A DNA stretch of 42,483 nt from Psychrobacter sp. UBA6766 (GCF_002453355.1 NZ_DKGQ01000010.1:1-42483); one strand, 5' to 3'. Numbered from the stretch's first letter, positions 7,680-16,901 are shown. Notes: a model not told the origin generated them from the sequence alone. A program made the numbers and translations.

Positions 7680-9674
7680 TTAGTCTCTAGATAGGGCTTC
7701 TACTGGATCTAATCTGGCAGCGTTACGAGCAGGTAAGAATCCGAAAACAACCCCAATCAGCGTCGAGCAAATAAAGGCGGCAATAATAGATGTTGGTGAA
7801 TAAATGACTTGGAAGCTGTCACCGCCGACACGATTGATAATTTCACCAATAGCGAATGCCAGCCCAATCCCTAATAGTCCGCCTAAAATACAGACCAAAA
7901 CGGCTTCAATTAAAAACTGCTGCATGATATCGCTTTGACGCGCACCGACCGCCATCCGTACGCCAATCTCATTGGTGCGCTCGGTCACCGAGACCAGCAT
8001 AATATTCATAACGCCAATACCGCCGACAATTAGCGAGATAATAGCGATAGAGGATATGAGCAAGGTCATCGTTGCGGTGGTAGCTTCAATGGTTTGACGA
8101 ATCGAGTCGGAGTTACGGATGCGAAAATCATCGGTGCCATGCCGGCTTGTCATGAGCTCTGAGATAGCAGATTCAGCGGCAGCAGAGGAGATATTATTGT
8201 CAATGAGTGCGATAAAGCTTTCAATGTAGGCGCTGCCTATCAGTCGCGACATCATGGTGGTGTAGGGCATATATAAAGTAGGCGAGTCGACGCTGCGACC
8301 AAAGCCGCCATCATTTGGCTCTAAGACGCCAATGACGCGCCCAGGAACGCTCCCTACGAGTAATACTTCGCCAATCGGATTGGCATTATCAGGAAAGAAC
8401 GTTTTACTGGCATTATCATCGATAATAATATCTTGAGTACGGCGCAGAATACTTTGTTCATTGAACCCTTGACCTAGGGCTAACTTTTCACCGCTGACAT
8501 CGAGATAATCTTTACCAACGCCGCTGATACTGGCGGCTTCTTGGATATTACGATAGCGGACGTTCATATTGCTATTGAGCTGCGGGCTGACACTAACCAC
8601 ATATGGCTGATCAGCAACCGCTTGGGCATCTTGCGGCGTCAGATTATCATCGTTGTATTGCCGTCTAGGGTCACCGTAGGGATAGCCATCAGTGACGGTG
8701 ATGGTATTGGTACCTAGGGAGCTAATATTAGATAATATCTGCTCTTGTGAGCCTTTACCAAGACCGACCACTGATACTACTGACGCAATACCAATAATAA
8801 TCCCTAACATCGTCAATAAAGTGCGCATTTTATGAGCGCGCATAGCCAGCAATGACATTTTAAACGCTTCAAATAGGCGGTCGATAAAGCTGCTAAACGC
8901 GCTTTTACGGTGCTTATCTATGTCAGCTGCTGGCTGTGGTTCTGCATGCTGATAATCGTCATTTTTGTAGTCGGCAATGATATAGCCGTCTTTGATTTCG
9001 ATGACACGCTCAGCTTGAGCGGCAAGGCTAGGATCGTGGGTAACCATAATGATGGTATGACCTTGGGCGTTTAAGTCTTTGAGGATTTGGACGACATCTT
9101 CACCCGATTTACTATCGAGCGCACCCGTCGGTTCATCGGCTAAGATAATATCGCCACCGTTCATCAGCGCCCTTGCGATAGAAACGCGCTGCTGCTGACC
9201 GCCAGATAGCTGGCTTGGACGATTATTGACCTTGTCACCGAGTCCCAAATCTGACAATAGCTTTTCAGCACGCTCGCTGCGAACTTGTCCATCCATTCCT
9301 GCATAAACGGCCGGTACGGAAACGTTGTCGCGAGCGTTGATATCACCCAATAAATGATAGCGCTGAAAAATAAAACCAAAGTGCTCACGGCGTAACTTTG
9401 CCAACTCATCCGCATCTAGGCGGCTGACCGATTGACCAAATATTTTATAGTCGCCCGCCGTCGCTTGATCTAAGCAGCCCAAGATGTTCATCAAGGTCGA
9501 TTTGCCTGAGCCTGATTGCCCAATAATGGCTACCATTTCGCCTTGATTGATGGTCAAGTTGATATCATGCAAGACACGAATCATCTGCTCGCCAGCTTTA
9601 AACTCTCTAATCAGTCCTTTGACTTCCATCAAAGGCATCTTAGTCGCATTAGAAGTCGGATATTGGTTATTCAT
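7680..9674 (-). CDS. macB: MacB-type ABC transporter ATPase/permease
   Basis: This 664-aa inner-membrane protein fuses an N-terminal ABC ATPase to a permease, as in MacB, which drives MacA and an outer-membrane TolC-type channel to expel macrolides, peptides or other molecules from the periplasm. Walker A is GQSGSGKST (52-60), the signature LSGGQQQR begins at 156, and Walker B ILADE is at 177-181. The first transmembrane helix starts near residue 280, a large periplasmic domain follows, and three helices lie near the C-terminus, including the conserved ERTNEIGVRMAVGAR segment. It follows macA after 108 nt on the same strand. No TolC gene lies in the window. The true substrate is unknown. Confidence 0.95.
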   Translation of the reverse strand: MNNQYPTSNATKMPLMEVKGLIREFKAGEQMIRVLHDINLTINQGEMVAIIGQSGSGKSTLMNILGCLDQATAGDYKIFGQSVSRLDADELAKLRREHFGFIFQRYHLLGDINARDNVSVPAVYAGMDGQVRSERAEKLLSDLGLGDKVNNRPSQLSGGQQQRVSIARALMNGGDIILADEPTGALDSKSGEDVVQILKDLNAQGHTIIMVTHDPSLAAQAERVIEIKDGYIIADYKNDDYQHAEPQPAADIDKHRKSAFSSFIDRLFEAFKMSLLAMRAHKMRTLLTMLGIIIGIASVVSVVGLGKGSQEQILSNISSLGTNTITVTDGYPYGDPRRQYNDDNLTPQDAQAVADQPYVVSVSPQLNSNMNVRYRNIQEAASISGVGKDYLDVSGEKLALGQGFNEQSILRRTQDIIIDDNASKTFFPDNANPIGEVLLVGSVPGRVIGVLEPNDGGFGRSVDSPTLYMPYTTMMSRLIGSAYIESFIALIDNNISSAAAESAISELMTSRHGTDDFRIRNSDSIRQTIEATTATMTLLISSIAIISLIVGGIGVMNIMLVSVTERTNEIGVRMAVGARQSDIMQQFLIEAVLVCILGGLLGIGLAFAIGEIINRVGGDSFQVIYSPTSIIAAFICSTLIGVVFGFLPARNAARLDPVEALSRD

Positions 9675-9782
9675 TTGCTATCCTGCTTATTTTAAATCTC
9701 AAGTCATTATCAAAGCTAAAGCCAAAGCTGATGTGTTGCTCGCATCGATTTTATTTAACTATTTTTTACCAAATTTTAAATA

Positions 9783-11144
9783 CTAGAACGGTCGACCGCC
9801 TCTGCCACCTCTACCACCCTTGCCTTTATCAGCACCTTCCTCACCTAATATGACCTCATCACCTTTTTTCAGACCGCTTAGAATTTCCGCATTAACACGG
9901 TTATTGATACCGACTTTGACCGTTTGCTCAACCACTTCGCCATCAGCTTTAAGGACACGTACCATCGCCGTTGTTGCATGAGAATCGTTATTAGAAGCAG
10001 CCGTATCTTTTTTAGGGTTTCCGGACTTTCTAGATTTACCAGCAGGTTGTAGCGCCGCAGAAGGGATAAGTAGTGCGTCTTTTGCTTGATTGATGACGAT
10101 ATAAACTTGCGCGGTCATATCAATACGAAAGCGGCGTTCGGTATTGGGAACTTCGATATAACCGATGTAATAAATCGCCGCATCAGTCGAGCTGGTGTCG
10201 CTGATTTTCTCAGGAGCGGGTTCAATGGCTTTAAGGGTCGCATCGTATTTTTGGTCAGGATTACCGATAATATTAAAATAGACAGGCAAGCCTGCTTTGA
10301 CATTAATGACGTCGGCTTCAGAGATTTGCGCATTGATACGAACAGTCGATAGATCGGCCAAGGTCACAATGGTTGGCGCGGTTTGATTGGCGTTGACCGT
10401 GGTGCCTTGCTCAGTGGTCACCGATACCACTGTTCCTGACATCGGCGCACGGATGGTGGTATAGCTTAAATCTTCCTGTGCAGTGCTGACGTTGGTTTGA
10501 GATTTACGTAACGCCGCTTGTTGACTATTGATATTAGCTTCAGTTGTCGCAATCGCCGCTTTTGCGGTATCGATAGCAGCACGAGCATTAGCAACGGCGG
10601 CCTGTGCCGTGGCAACTTTGGTCGCTTGCGTATCATAATCTTGCTGCGATATCGCGTCGATAGCCAGTAAGCCTTGCAAGCGTGAAAAGTCTGCTTGCGC
10701 TTGCTTTAATTCAGCTTGACGGCTGACAAGATCCGCTTGCGCACTTTTTAGACTTGCCTGACGGCTTAATGACTCGGCACGGGCACTTTGTAGCGCCGCT
10801 TCACTTTGCTCAAGGCTCGCTTGCTCATTGCTTAAATTATTCTTTTGCGTTACCTGATCAATTTGCGCAATTAAATCGCCTTTTTTAACTTCATCACCGA
10901 CGTCGACAAATAGCCGCGTCACTTCACCCGAGACCTGAGCACCAACATCGACGGTATTTAACGCTTTCACTTTACCCGAGGCCATAACGTTATTTTCGAT
11001 ATCGCCAATCTCAGCGGTCGCCGTTAGATAGTTGGGTGTGGTTTCTTTTGGTTTAAACGTTTTGTAGGCTAAAGCCCCTAAAGCTACGATGACAAGGGCA
11101 ATGACGCCCCATTTTATAGCAGACTTTTTGCTCATTTTGCGCAT
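9783..11144 (-). CDS. macA: MacA-type periplasmic adaptor (membrane fusion protein)
   Basis: The 453-aa adaptor links MacB to an outer-membrane channel. It has a basic N-terminus and one transmembrane anchor (about residues 11-28). A split lipoyl/biotinyl-like domain follows, opening with VDVGAQVSGEVTRLFVDVGDEVKKGDLIAQID. Next come a long Ala/Gln-rich coiled-coil hairpin (about 100-215) and beta-barrel and membrane-proximal domains. It is longer than typical MacA (about 370 aa): there is a Lys/Ser-rich insertion (AGKSRKSGNPKK) near residue 370 and a Gly/Arg tail, GKGGRGGRGGRPF. It is the first gene of the macAB pair. The start at 11144 is preferred; a second Met three codons later has no better ribosome binding site. 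Confidence 0.93.
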   Translation of the reverse strand: MRKMSKKSAIKWGVIALVIVALGALAYKTFKPKETTPNYLTATAEIGDIENNVMASGKVKALNTVDVGAQVSGEVTRLFVDVGDEVKKGDLIAQIDQVTQKNNLSNEQASLEQSEAALQSARAESLSRQASLKSAQADLVSRQAELKQAQADFSRLQGLLAIDAISQQDYDTQATKVATAQAAVANARAAIDTAKAAIATTEANINSQQAALRKSQTNVSTAQEDLSYTTIRAPMSGTVVSVTTEQGTTVNANQTAPTIVTLADLSTVRINAQISEADVINVKAGLPVYFNIIGNPDQKYDATLKAIEPAPEKISDTSSTDAAIYYIGYIEVPNTERRFRIDMTAQVYIVINQAKDALLIPSAALQPAGKSRKSGNPKKDTAASNNDSHATTAMVRVLKADGEVVEQTVKVGINNRVNAEILSGLKKGDEVILGEEGADKGKGGRGGRGGRPF

Positions 11145-11273
11145 GACAACAATCCAATCACAGTTAAATCAAGTGTAGCTATAGTAGAGGCTTGACGCCT
11201 AAAAGGGAATGGCAATTAGTTTGCGAAACGTTAAGAGGAAAAAGTTTAGCAGCAATAATCATGAAAGCACAGA

Positions 11274-11300
11274 CAAAAAAATAACCCTATAAAAAGGGTT
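11274..11300 (-). terminator. Terminator after holA
   Basis: On the minus strand AACCCT and AGGGTT (11300-11295 and 11288-11283) form a 6-bp stem with a TTTTAT loop, followed by ATTTTTTT. It lies 35 nt past the holA stop and probably ends the leuS-lptE-holA transcript. Confidence 0.75.
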
Positions 11301-11334
11301 AAATAACAGAACGCAATATTTTATCGTTAATGAA

Positions 11335-12408
11335 TTACGGTGTCTTGAACAACCTCTGCCCTGACAATTCCAATGCTGCTTGTAACAGTAACTCCCACGC
11401 TGGCTGGCGGACCAAGCCTTTAATCGCTTGGTCACATTTGTAAAGCAGAGCCGGCCAAGTAGCCGTTTGGGCTTTTGAGTGGCGGCGGCACGCTTGCTGG
11501 TATAAACCTTGCTTGCTACGCCAAATGCCAAGCACTTGTGGGTCTTGTCCATCCATTAACTGCATGATTTGCCGCATGTCTTTACTAATCGCCCATAAAA
11601 CCAAGGTAGTTGGCTCATCGGTGGCTTTTAGCTGAAAAATGATTTTGGCAACTTGGGCGCTATTACCAGCAAGCATCGCATCGGATAAATCAAACACGCT
11701 AAACTGTGCGTCGCTGACCAATGCCGCTTGCAGGTCACCAATGTCTAATGCCACGTTTTTCACGGGCAGAGTAGAGGTACTTTCAAAATTCTCACTGCTA
11801 CTATTCGCCATCAATTGTGGTGCAAATAAATACGATAATCGCCATAAGGCTTGATAGGCACTAAGCAAATGATGTTCAGTATGTGACATCAAAAGCTGCC
11901 AAGCTTCTTGCGACAGTGTTAAACCAAACTGCTGAGCTTGTATCTGCAATAACTGCTGACGCTGCTGCTCGTTGTATAAATTACAGTCGATAACGTGACC
12001 GTATTGCGCAAATGGCGCAAACCATTTGCTGGTCTGCGCACGCTTATCTTGTTTTGGTGTGAGCCACAATAAACTGTGATTATGTGCCCCTGTTTGCGCA
12101 TCAACGGCAAAGCGTTCTAGCTCGGCGATAACGGCTTTGTCAGGTTTATGATTGCCGGTGACAATCACTGCACTGGCATCATCGAATAAAGACTGGCTAC
12201 CAAGCTCTGACAGCACTTCTTGCCAGCTTTTTACTGACATCAGCTCGAGGCGTTTAATGGCATAGTTTTGCGCGCGCCAATGTGGACGCAGGGCATCGAC
12301 GAGCCATTGACTGAGTAATGGCTCATCACCGTGCGCCAGCCACAAGCCAGCTACTGCAACGGAAGGTTGAAGTAGTCTTGGGAACGCTTGTATAAAGGTA
12401 TCTTGCAT
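11335..12408 (-). CDS. holA: DNA polymerase III subunit delta
   Basis: HolA is the clamp-loader subunit that binds and opens the beta sliding clamp. The 357-aa length fits the family (E. coli 343 aa), as do the N-terminal VAGLWLAHGDEPLLSQWLVDALR, the ELGSQSLFDDASAVIVTGN segment and the central ALVSDAQFSVFDLSDAMLAGN. Its position after lptE matches the leuS-lptE(rlpB)-holA order known from E. coli and many gammaproteobacteria, which supports the call despite low sequence conservation of HolA. The start has only a weak ribosome binding site. A 96-nt gap with an 8-bp inverted repeat separates it from lptE. Confidence 0.93.
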   Translation of the reverse strand: MQDTFIQAFPRLLQPSVAVAGLWLAHGDEPLLSQWLVDALRPHWRAQNYAIKRLELMSVKSWQEVLSELGSQSLFDDASAVIVTGNHKPDKAVIAELERFAVDAQTGAHNHSLLWLTPKQDKRAQTSKWFAPFAQYGHVIDCNLYNEQQRQQLLQIQAQQFGLTLSQEAWQLLMSHTEHHLLSAYQALWRLSYLFAPQLMANSSSENFESTSTLPVKNVALDIGDLQAALVSDAQFSVFDLSDAMLAGNSAQVAKIIFQLKATDEPTTLVLWAISKDMRQIMQLMDGQDPQVLGIWRSKQGLYQQACRRHSKAQTATWPALLYKCDQAIKGLVRQPAWELLLQAALELSGQRLFKTP

Positions 12409-12463
12409 AGATAAAAGGACACAAGGTTATGAATATAAGACTAAGACTGCCTTTAATAAGGAT

Positions 12464-12490
12464 ATGTTTAATAACTTCATTTTTAAACAT
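12464..12490 (-). repeat. AT-rich inverted repeat between lptE and holA
   Basis: ATGTTTAA (12464-12471) and TTAAACAT (12483-12490) form a perfect 8-bp inverted repeat with an 11-nt loop, 14 nt past the lptE stop. There is no T-tract, so it is more likely an mRNA hairpin than a terminator. Confidence 0.5.
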
Positions 12491-12504
12491 GAAAAACATC
12501 AGTA

Positions 12505-13224
12505 TTAGGGTTTTGGGGCGATAACAGCAGTAGATACTGAGCCTTTACTATTTTTAATAGCGGATTTGACACTATTAGGAGCAACTTTAGGCAGTGAAAT
12601 CGCTACATATTGGTCAGTGATGCGGCGCGCTAAGCTGTCGTAAAGCCAATCACGAATTTGATCACCTTGCTGGTCATCGGTACTTACCGAAGCTTCGTTA
12701 TACTGATAGCTACGCTCAACTTGAATAGGGTTGGTGAGTGTCACAGGATTGCCGTTTTCTACGGTTTTGTAGCTGACATCAGCCGATATCACCAAGCGAA
12801 TTTCTGTCAATACACCCACCAACTCGTAACGCTTAAAACGGACATTATTAACTGTAATTGTCGAAATAGGATCAGCGTCCGCTTTTTGGTTATTACTAGC
12901 GACATCCGCTAAAGTCATATTATCAATCACCTCGACCCCTAGCGCTTTTAAGCGACTAACGAGAGGCAATTTTAATGGAAATGAAGTGCGATTGTCTTCG
13001 ATAATCACGGCAGTTTTATTGACGTCAAACAACATTGGCACATCATAACCGCGTAGCTGAAAACCACAACCGCTGAGGCTCAAACCTGTGCCCAATACTG
13101 TAACCATTGGCAAAGCTGTCAATAGCGCGGTTGCGAGTTTTTGCGCGCCTGATTTATAAGCCAGGGTGCTTTGTCCGTTCGATTTTGCTTGCTGTGACTG
13201 CGACGCTCGGTGCTTATACAACAT
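12505..13224 (-). CDS. lptE: LPS-assembly lipoprotein LptE
   Basis: LptE is the outer-membrane lipoprotein that plugs the LptD barrel during lipopolysaccharide insertion. An unusually long polar N-terminus (about 29 residues) precedes the hydrophobic core, and the lipobox LSGC ends at Cys53, followed by GFQLRGYDVPM, the family hallmark. Residues after that show the alternating strands typical of LptE, and the C-terminus is a polar tail with many Lys and Ser. AAGGATAG about 7 nt upstream supports this start, so the long n-region is probably real. It sits between leuS and holA, the conserved location. Confidence 0.94.
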   Translation of the reverse strand: MLYKHRASQSQQAKSNGQSTLAYKSGAQKLATALLTALPMVTVLGTGLSLSGCGFQLRGYDVPMLFDVNKTAVIIEDNRTSFPLKLPLVSRLKALGVEVIDNMTLADVASNNQKADADPISTITVNNVRFKRYELVGVLTEIRLVISADVSYKTVENGNPVTLTNPIQVERSYQYNEASVSTDDQQGDQIRDWLYDSLARRITDQYVAISLPKVAPNSVKSAIKNSKGSVSTAVIAPKP

Positions 13225-13259
13225 AATCGCTATCCTTATTTTGATAAGAAGGCCTACAA

Positions 13260-13296
13260 CAACGTGTTTTTAAACGTTGCCTTTTAAGCGCAACGT
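13260..13296 (-). promoter_or_regulatory. Mutually exclusive hairpins between leuS and lptE
   Basis: Three segments share a core: CAACGT (13260-13265), ACGTTGC (13274-13280) and GCAACGT (13290-13296). The middle segment can pair with either neighbour (6 or 7 bp), the geometry of an attenuator or RNA switch. No T-run follows either hairpin on the minus strand, so a terminator form is not evident. Confidence 0.4.
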
Positions 13297-13320
13297 CTAA
13301 AAACTCAGTGTTCAAGAGAA

Positions 13321-16020
13321 CTAGCCTGCAACCACGATATTAACCAGTTTATTTGGTACGACGATTTCTTTTTTAATCTCGCCAGTAAGGAATTTTGCCA
13401 CGCCTTCAAGCGCTTTTGCTTGCATTTTAACCTGCTCAGGATCGGTATTGGGCGCCACATCCATTTTACCGCGCATTTTACCGTTAACCTGCACCACCAT
13501 AGTAATCGTATCTTGTACTAAAGCGCTTGCATCGACTTCTGGATATTTTAACGTCACGGTATCCATTCCTAATTGCTCAAGCAAGTGCTCACCGATGTGC
13601 GGCGCGTATACCGATAGCATAATCAATAAATCTATCAAGGCTTCATGCTGAACTTGTAGGTCTTGCTCACTACTTGCTTTAAAGTTACTCAGCTCGTTAG
13701 CAAGCTCCATCAGGCTAGAAACTGGCGTATTAAGTGCTAAGCGCTTGCCTAAATCACTATCGATCTTACCAATGGTTTCATGGATCTTACGGCGTAAGGC
13801 TTTTGCTTCTTTGCTTAAGTTATCCGTATTTAATGCTTCGCTATTCAAAGTAGCAAGGCTTAAATTGGCATCAGTTAATGCTTGAAGATGTTCGGTAGCA
13901 ATGCGCCAAACCTTTTTTACAAAGTTATAAGGACCTTTTAACGCATCGTCTGACCATTCTAGTGTTTGGTCAGCAGGTGCAGTAAATAGCGTATAAAGGC
14001 GCACGGTATCCGCACCATATTTATCAATCGTAATTTGCGGATCAACACCGTTATTTTTTGACTTCGACATCTTTTCGATTTTACCAATCGTCACGGGCTG
14101 ACCGTCTGATTTTAACGTGGCTTTAATCGGCTGACCACGCTCGTTGTAATCAATATCGATGTCTTCAGCAAAATAATAGGTAGTACTGCCATCTTTATTG
14201 CGGCGGTAGAAGGTACCAGCAAGAACCATCCCTTGGGTCATCAAATTGGCAAATGGCTCATCGCCTGATACCAAGTTTTCATCGCGCATGAGCTTATGGA
14301 AGAAGCGCGCATATAGTAAATGCATCACCGCGTGCTCGACACCGCCAATATATTGATCAACTGGTAGCCATTTGTTGGCAGCAGATTTATTGACCATGTT
14401 AGTCGTATCATGCGGGCTAGCAAAGCGCGCGTAGTACCAGCTCGACTCTACAAAGGTGTCAAAAGTATCGGTTTCGCGCTCAGCCGGATTGCCACATTTA
14501 GGACAAGTCGTATTAACAAATTCTGGGATGTTTTTTAGGGGATTACCGCGACCATTAGGGACAACGTCTGTTGGTAGAACGACTGGTAGGTCTTGCTCTT
14601 CAACCGGTACTGTACCGCAATGCTCACAATTAATCATTGGAATAGGGCAGCCCCAATAACGTTGGCGTGAGACACCCCAATCCCGCAGACGGTATTGGAT
14701 TTTTTTCTTCGCAAGCGCTTGTGGTTCAAGTTTAGCAAGCATGGCTTCAAACGCTTGCTCAAAGTCCATACCGTCAAATTCGCCTGAATTGACTAAGGTA
14801 TTGCGTTCGGTATAAGCATGGTTATCATTACCTTCTTCTACATCGTCAAAGTAGCCAGCAGGAATGTCAATCACTTGTTTAATCGGTAAGTTGTACTTAG
14901 TCGCAAACTCGTAATCGCGCTCATCATGAGCAGGAACCGCCATGACTGCACCAGAGCCATAGCTCATGAGCACATAATTGGCCACCCAAACTGGCACTTC
15001 TTCACCCGTTAAGGGGTGGGTCACGGTCAGGCCCGTGTCCATACCGATTTTTTCAGCTTTAGCCAAATCCGCTTCCGCAACCGAACCTTTTTTGCACAGC
15101 GCATTAAACTGGGCAATGACTTCATCTTTTTCAGCAGCATATTGTGCCAATGGATGCTCGGCCGCGACCGCGACATACGTCACACCCATTAAGGTATCAG
15201 GACGGGTAGTGAACACTTCTAAAGTGTTGGTTTCGCCTTCCAACTCATAAGGGAAGTGGACTTCCATACCAGCACTACGGCCAATCCAATTGCGCTGCAT
15301 GGTAATCACTTCAGACGGCCAGTGACCTTCTAATTGATCCAAATCATCAAGCAATTCGTCAGCATAGTCGGTGATGTTAAAGTAATACATCGGAATATCA
15401 CGCTTTTCGACCGCAGCGCCACTACGCCAGCCTTTCCCATCGATGACTTGCTCGTTGGCTAACACGGTATTGTCGACCGGATCCCAGTTGACAGTGGCAA
15501 GTTTTTTATAAACCAAGCCTTTTTTGTATAGCTGTAAAAATAACCACTGCTCCCACTGATAATACTCAGGGCTACAAGTGGCAAATTCGCGTGACCAATC
15601 AATCGATAAGCCAAGCAATTTAAGCTGCGCGCGCATGCTGTCAATATTGGCAAACGTCCATTTGGCAGGCGGCGTTTGATTGGCAATCGCCGCGTTTTCT
15701 GCTGGCAAGCCAAAACCGTCCCAACCCATTGGCTGCATGACTTCATAGCCTTTTAGGCGATAATAACGGCTCAATACGTCAGAGATGGTATAGTTACGCA
15801 CGTGACCCATATGCAGCTTACCGCTTGGGTAAGGGAACATCGACAGCATATAGCGACTTGGCTTGTCGCTTGGCTCGTTGCTGACTTCAAAGCGCTTGTC
15901 AGTTGCCCATTTGGCTTGCTGCGCCGCTTCTATCAGTTGCGGCTGATACTGGGTGTTGTCGATAGAAGTATTATTGGAATGGGAAGTATTAGCAGTTTCT
16001 GCTGTCACGGCGTTGCTCAT
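13321..16020 (-). CDS. leuS: Leucyl-tRNA synthetase
   Basis: This class I synthetase charges tRNA-Leu. The HIGH-type motif is HMGH at 70-73 within FPYPSGKLHMGHVRNYT; KMSKS is at 650-654. The editing domain lies between, with the TTRPDTLMGVTYVAVAAEHPL segment, and a zinc-finger-like CEHCGT...CPKCG pair follows. The C-terminal domain ends in KLVNIVVAG. I place the start at MSNAVTAE (16020), giving 899 aa; the frame stays open for 36 codons upstream, but that leader is not family-like. The N-terminus still carries about 20 low-complexity Asn/Thr/Ser residues before the conserved part. It heads the leuS-lptE-holA cluster. Confidence 0.97.
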   Translation of the reverse strand: MSNAVTAETANTSHSNNTSIDNTQYQPQLIEAAQQAKWATDKRFEVSNEPSDKPSRYMLSMFPYPSGKLHMGHVRNYTISDVLSRYYRLKGYEVMQPMGWDGFGLPAENAAIANQTPPAKWTFANIDSMRAQLKLLGLSIDWSREFATCSPEYYQWEQWLFLQLYKKGLVYKKLATVNWDPVDNTVLANEQVIDGKGWRSGAAVEKRDIPMYYFNITDYADELLDDLDQLEGHWPSEVITMQRNWIGRSAGMEVHFPYELEGETNTLEVFTTRPDTLMGVTYVAVAAEHPLAQYAAEKDEVIAQFNALCKKGSVAEADLAKAEKIGMDTGLTVTHPLTGEEVPVWVANYVLMSYGSGAVMAVPAHDERDYEFATKYNLPIKQVIDIPAGYFDDVEEGNDNHAYTERNTLVNSGEFDGMDFEQAFEAMLAKLEPQALAKKKIQYRLRDWGVSRQRYWGCPIPMINCEHCGTVPVEEQDLPVVLPTDVVPNGRGNPLKNIPEFVNTTCPKCGNPAERETDTFDTFVESSWYYARFASPHDTTNMVNKSAANKWLPVDQYIGGVEHAVMHLLYARFFHKLMRDENLVSGDEPFANLMTQGMVLAGTFYRRNKDGSTTYYFAEDIDIDYNERGQPIKATLKSDGQPVTIGKIEKMSKSKNNGVDPQITIDKYGADTVRLYTLFTAPADQTLEWSDDALKGPYNFVKKVWRIATEHLQALTDANLSLATLNSEALNTDNLSKEAKALRRKIHETIGKIDSDLGKRLALNTPVSSLMELANELSNFKASSEQDLQVQHEALIDLLIMLSVYAPHIGEHLLEQLGMDTVTLKYPEVDASALVQDTITMVVQVNGKMRGKMDVAPNTDPEQVKMQAKALEGVAKFLTGEIKKEIVVPNKLVNIVVAG

Positions 16021-16208
16021 AGTTGGCTCGGAATTGGTTATTACAGATAAATTGGGTAAAATTTTACAATGCCATAGCATAGCGTAATTTGGCAAAAATT
16101 GCGACGATATGATAGAGCGTTTGTTCACTGTAAAGGCGATAAATTCGCAAGGTGAATACGCATATGGGTGTTTTCATCGTCATTAACCACATGCTCATGT
16201 CTGTTAGG

Positions 16209-16233
16209 TATAATAAACAAAATAATGATCATT
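16209..16233 (+). promoter_or_regulatory. Candidate -10 element and palindrome before the ArsC-like gene
   Basis: TATAAT is at 16209-16214, with no good -35 at 16-18 nt. Ten bases downstream AATGATCATT (16224-16233) is a perfect 10-bp palindrome just before the TTGGAG ribosome binding site. It could be an operator, but a short AT-rich palindrome can occur by chance. Confidence 0.35.
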
Positions 16234-16247
16234 GATTTGGAGTTTCT

Positions 16248-16619
16248 ATGACCATCACCATTTACGGCATTAAATCATGTAGCACCATGAAAAAAGCGTT
16301 TACCAAGCTTGATGACCTCGGCGTCGGCTATGACTTTCATGATTATAAAAAGCAGGGCATAGATAAAGAAGCCGTAGAGCGCTGGGTAGACGAGCTGGGT
16401 ATTGATAAAGTGCTAAACAAGCGCGGCACCACATGGCGCAAGCTGACTGACGAGCAAAAGCAAGCGGCTGATGATAACGTCAATAACGCCATTGATTTTC
16501 TTATAGAAAATACCAGTATGATTAAACGTCCAATAGTAGAAGGCAAGCTTGAGGATAAGAATCAGTCGATACTGTTATGCGGTTTTGATGAAGAAGCATT
16601 CGACGAGATTTTTTCGTAA
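16248..16619 (+). CDS. ArsC/Spx-family thioredoxin-fold protein (YffB-like)
   Basis: The 123-aa protein has the ArsC-family N-terminus MTITIYGIKSCSTMKKA, with Cys11 at the position of the reactive cysteine of arsenate reductase. It continues with NKRGTTWRKLTDEQ and IKRPIVEG, the conserved Arg-rich blocks. Lack of an ArsC-typical second half and the small size point to the YffB/Spx-like branch, where the reaction is uncertain (possibly glutathione-dependent thiol chemistry). There is no ars operon around it. TTGGAG lies 6 nt before the ATG. It is monocistronic, divergent from leuS, and ends at a strong shared terminator. Confidence 0.88.
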   Translation: MTITIYGIKSCSTMKKAFTKLDDLGVGYDFHDYKKQGIDKEAVERWVDELGIDKVLNKRGTTWRKLTDEQKQAADDNVNNAIDFLIENTSMIKRPIVEGKLEDKNQSILLCGFDEEAFDEIFS

Positions 16620-16659
16620 AGAAAGCTTTTAGATAAAGAAGGCTTTTAGACAACGGCAA

Positions 16660-16692
16660 AAAGCCCAAGCTTAGAGTCTAAGCTCGGGCTTT
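16660..16692. terminator. Bidirectional terminator between the ArsC-like gene and the argB cluster
   Basis: AAAGCCC (16660-16666) pairs with GGGCTTT (16686-16692), and the inner AGCTTAGA/TAAGCT arms extend the stem. It serves the + strand ArsC-like gene. On the minus strand it overlaps the last codons of the 76-aa gene, whose stop codon (16671-16673) lies inside the stem, so it can also end that cluster. Confidence 0.85.
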
Positions 16693-16901
16693 ATAATACC
16701 TACGATAAACCAGATCACACTGAAGCACCAAATAATGAGCACGTAAAGACGAATTTGCTCCGCGGTCCAATCAAGTGCAAACCATTCAATCATAAAGAAC
16801 GACCTCCAGCCCTCTATCCAGTGCGCGCCGCCATAGCCAATAATCCACCAGCAATATAAGCTCTCTAAAACAAACAGTAGGCACCACAGCCACAGCGGCA
16901 T
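16671..16901 (-). CDS. Small Trp-rich membrane protein of unknown function
   Basis: I do not recognise this 76-aa protein. Ten of 76 residues are Trp, and two hydrophobic segments (about 3-23 and 52-70) flank an amphipathic middle with WIEGWRSFFMIEWF, so it is probably a two-helix inner-membrane protein. It is likely genuine: GGAGGA sits about 7 nt before its ATG, it starts 18 nt after the argB stop, and it ends inside a terminator. Position suggests cotranscription with argB but gives no function. The aromatic-rich surface recalls proteins lying at the lipid-water boundary, which is inference only. Confidence 0.7.
   Translation of the reverse strand: MPLWLWCLLFVLESLYCWWIIGYGGAHWIEGWRSFFMIEWFALDWTAEQIRLYVLIIWCFSVIWFIVGIIKPELRL

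Noticed and set aside
16021..16128. 36-codon N-terminal extension of LeuS
   Set aside because: It is open by chance; the sequence is unlike LeuS, and the conserved domain is fully covered from the Met at 16020.
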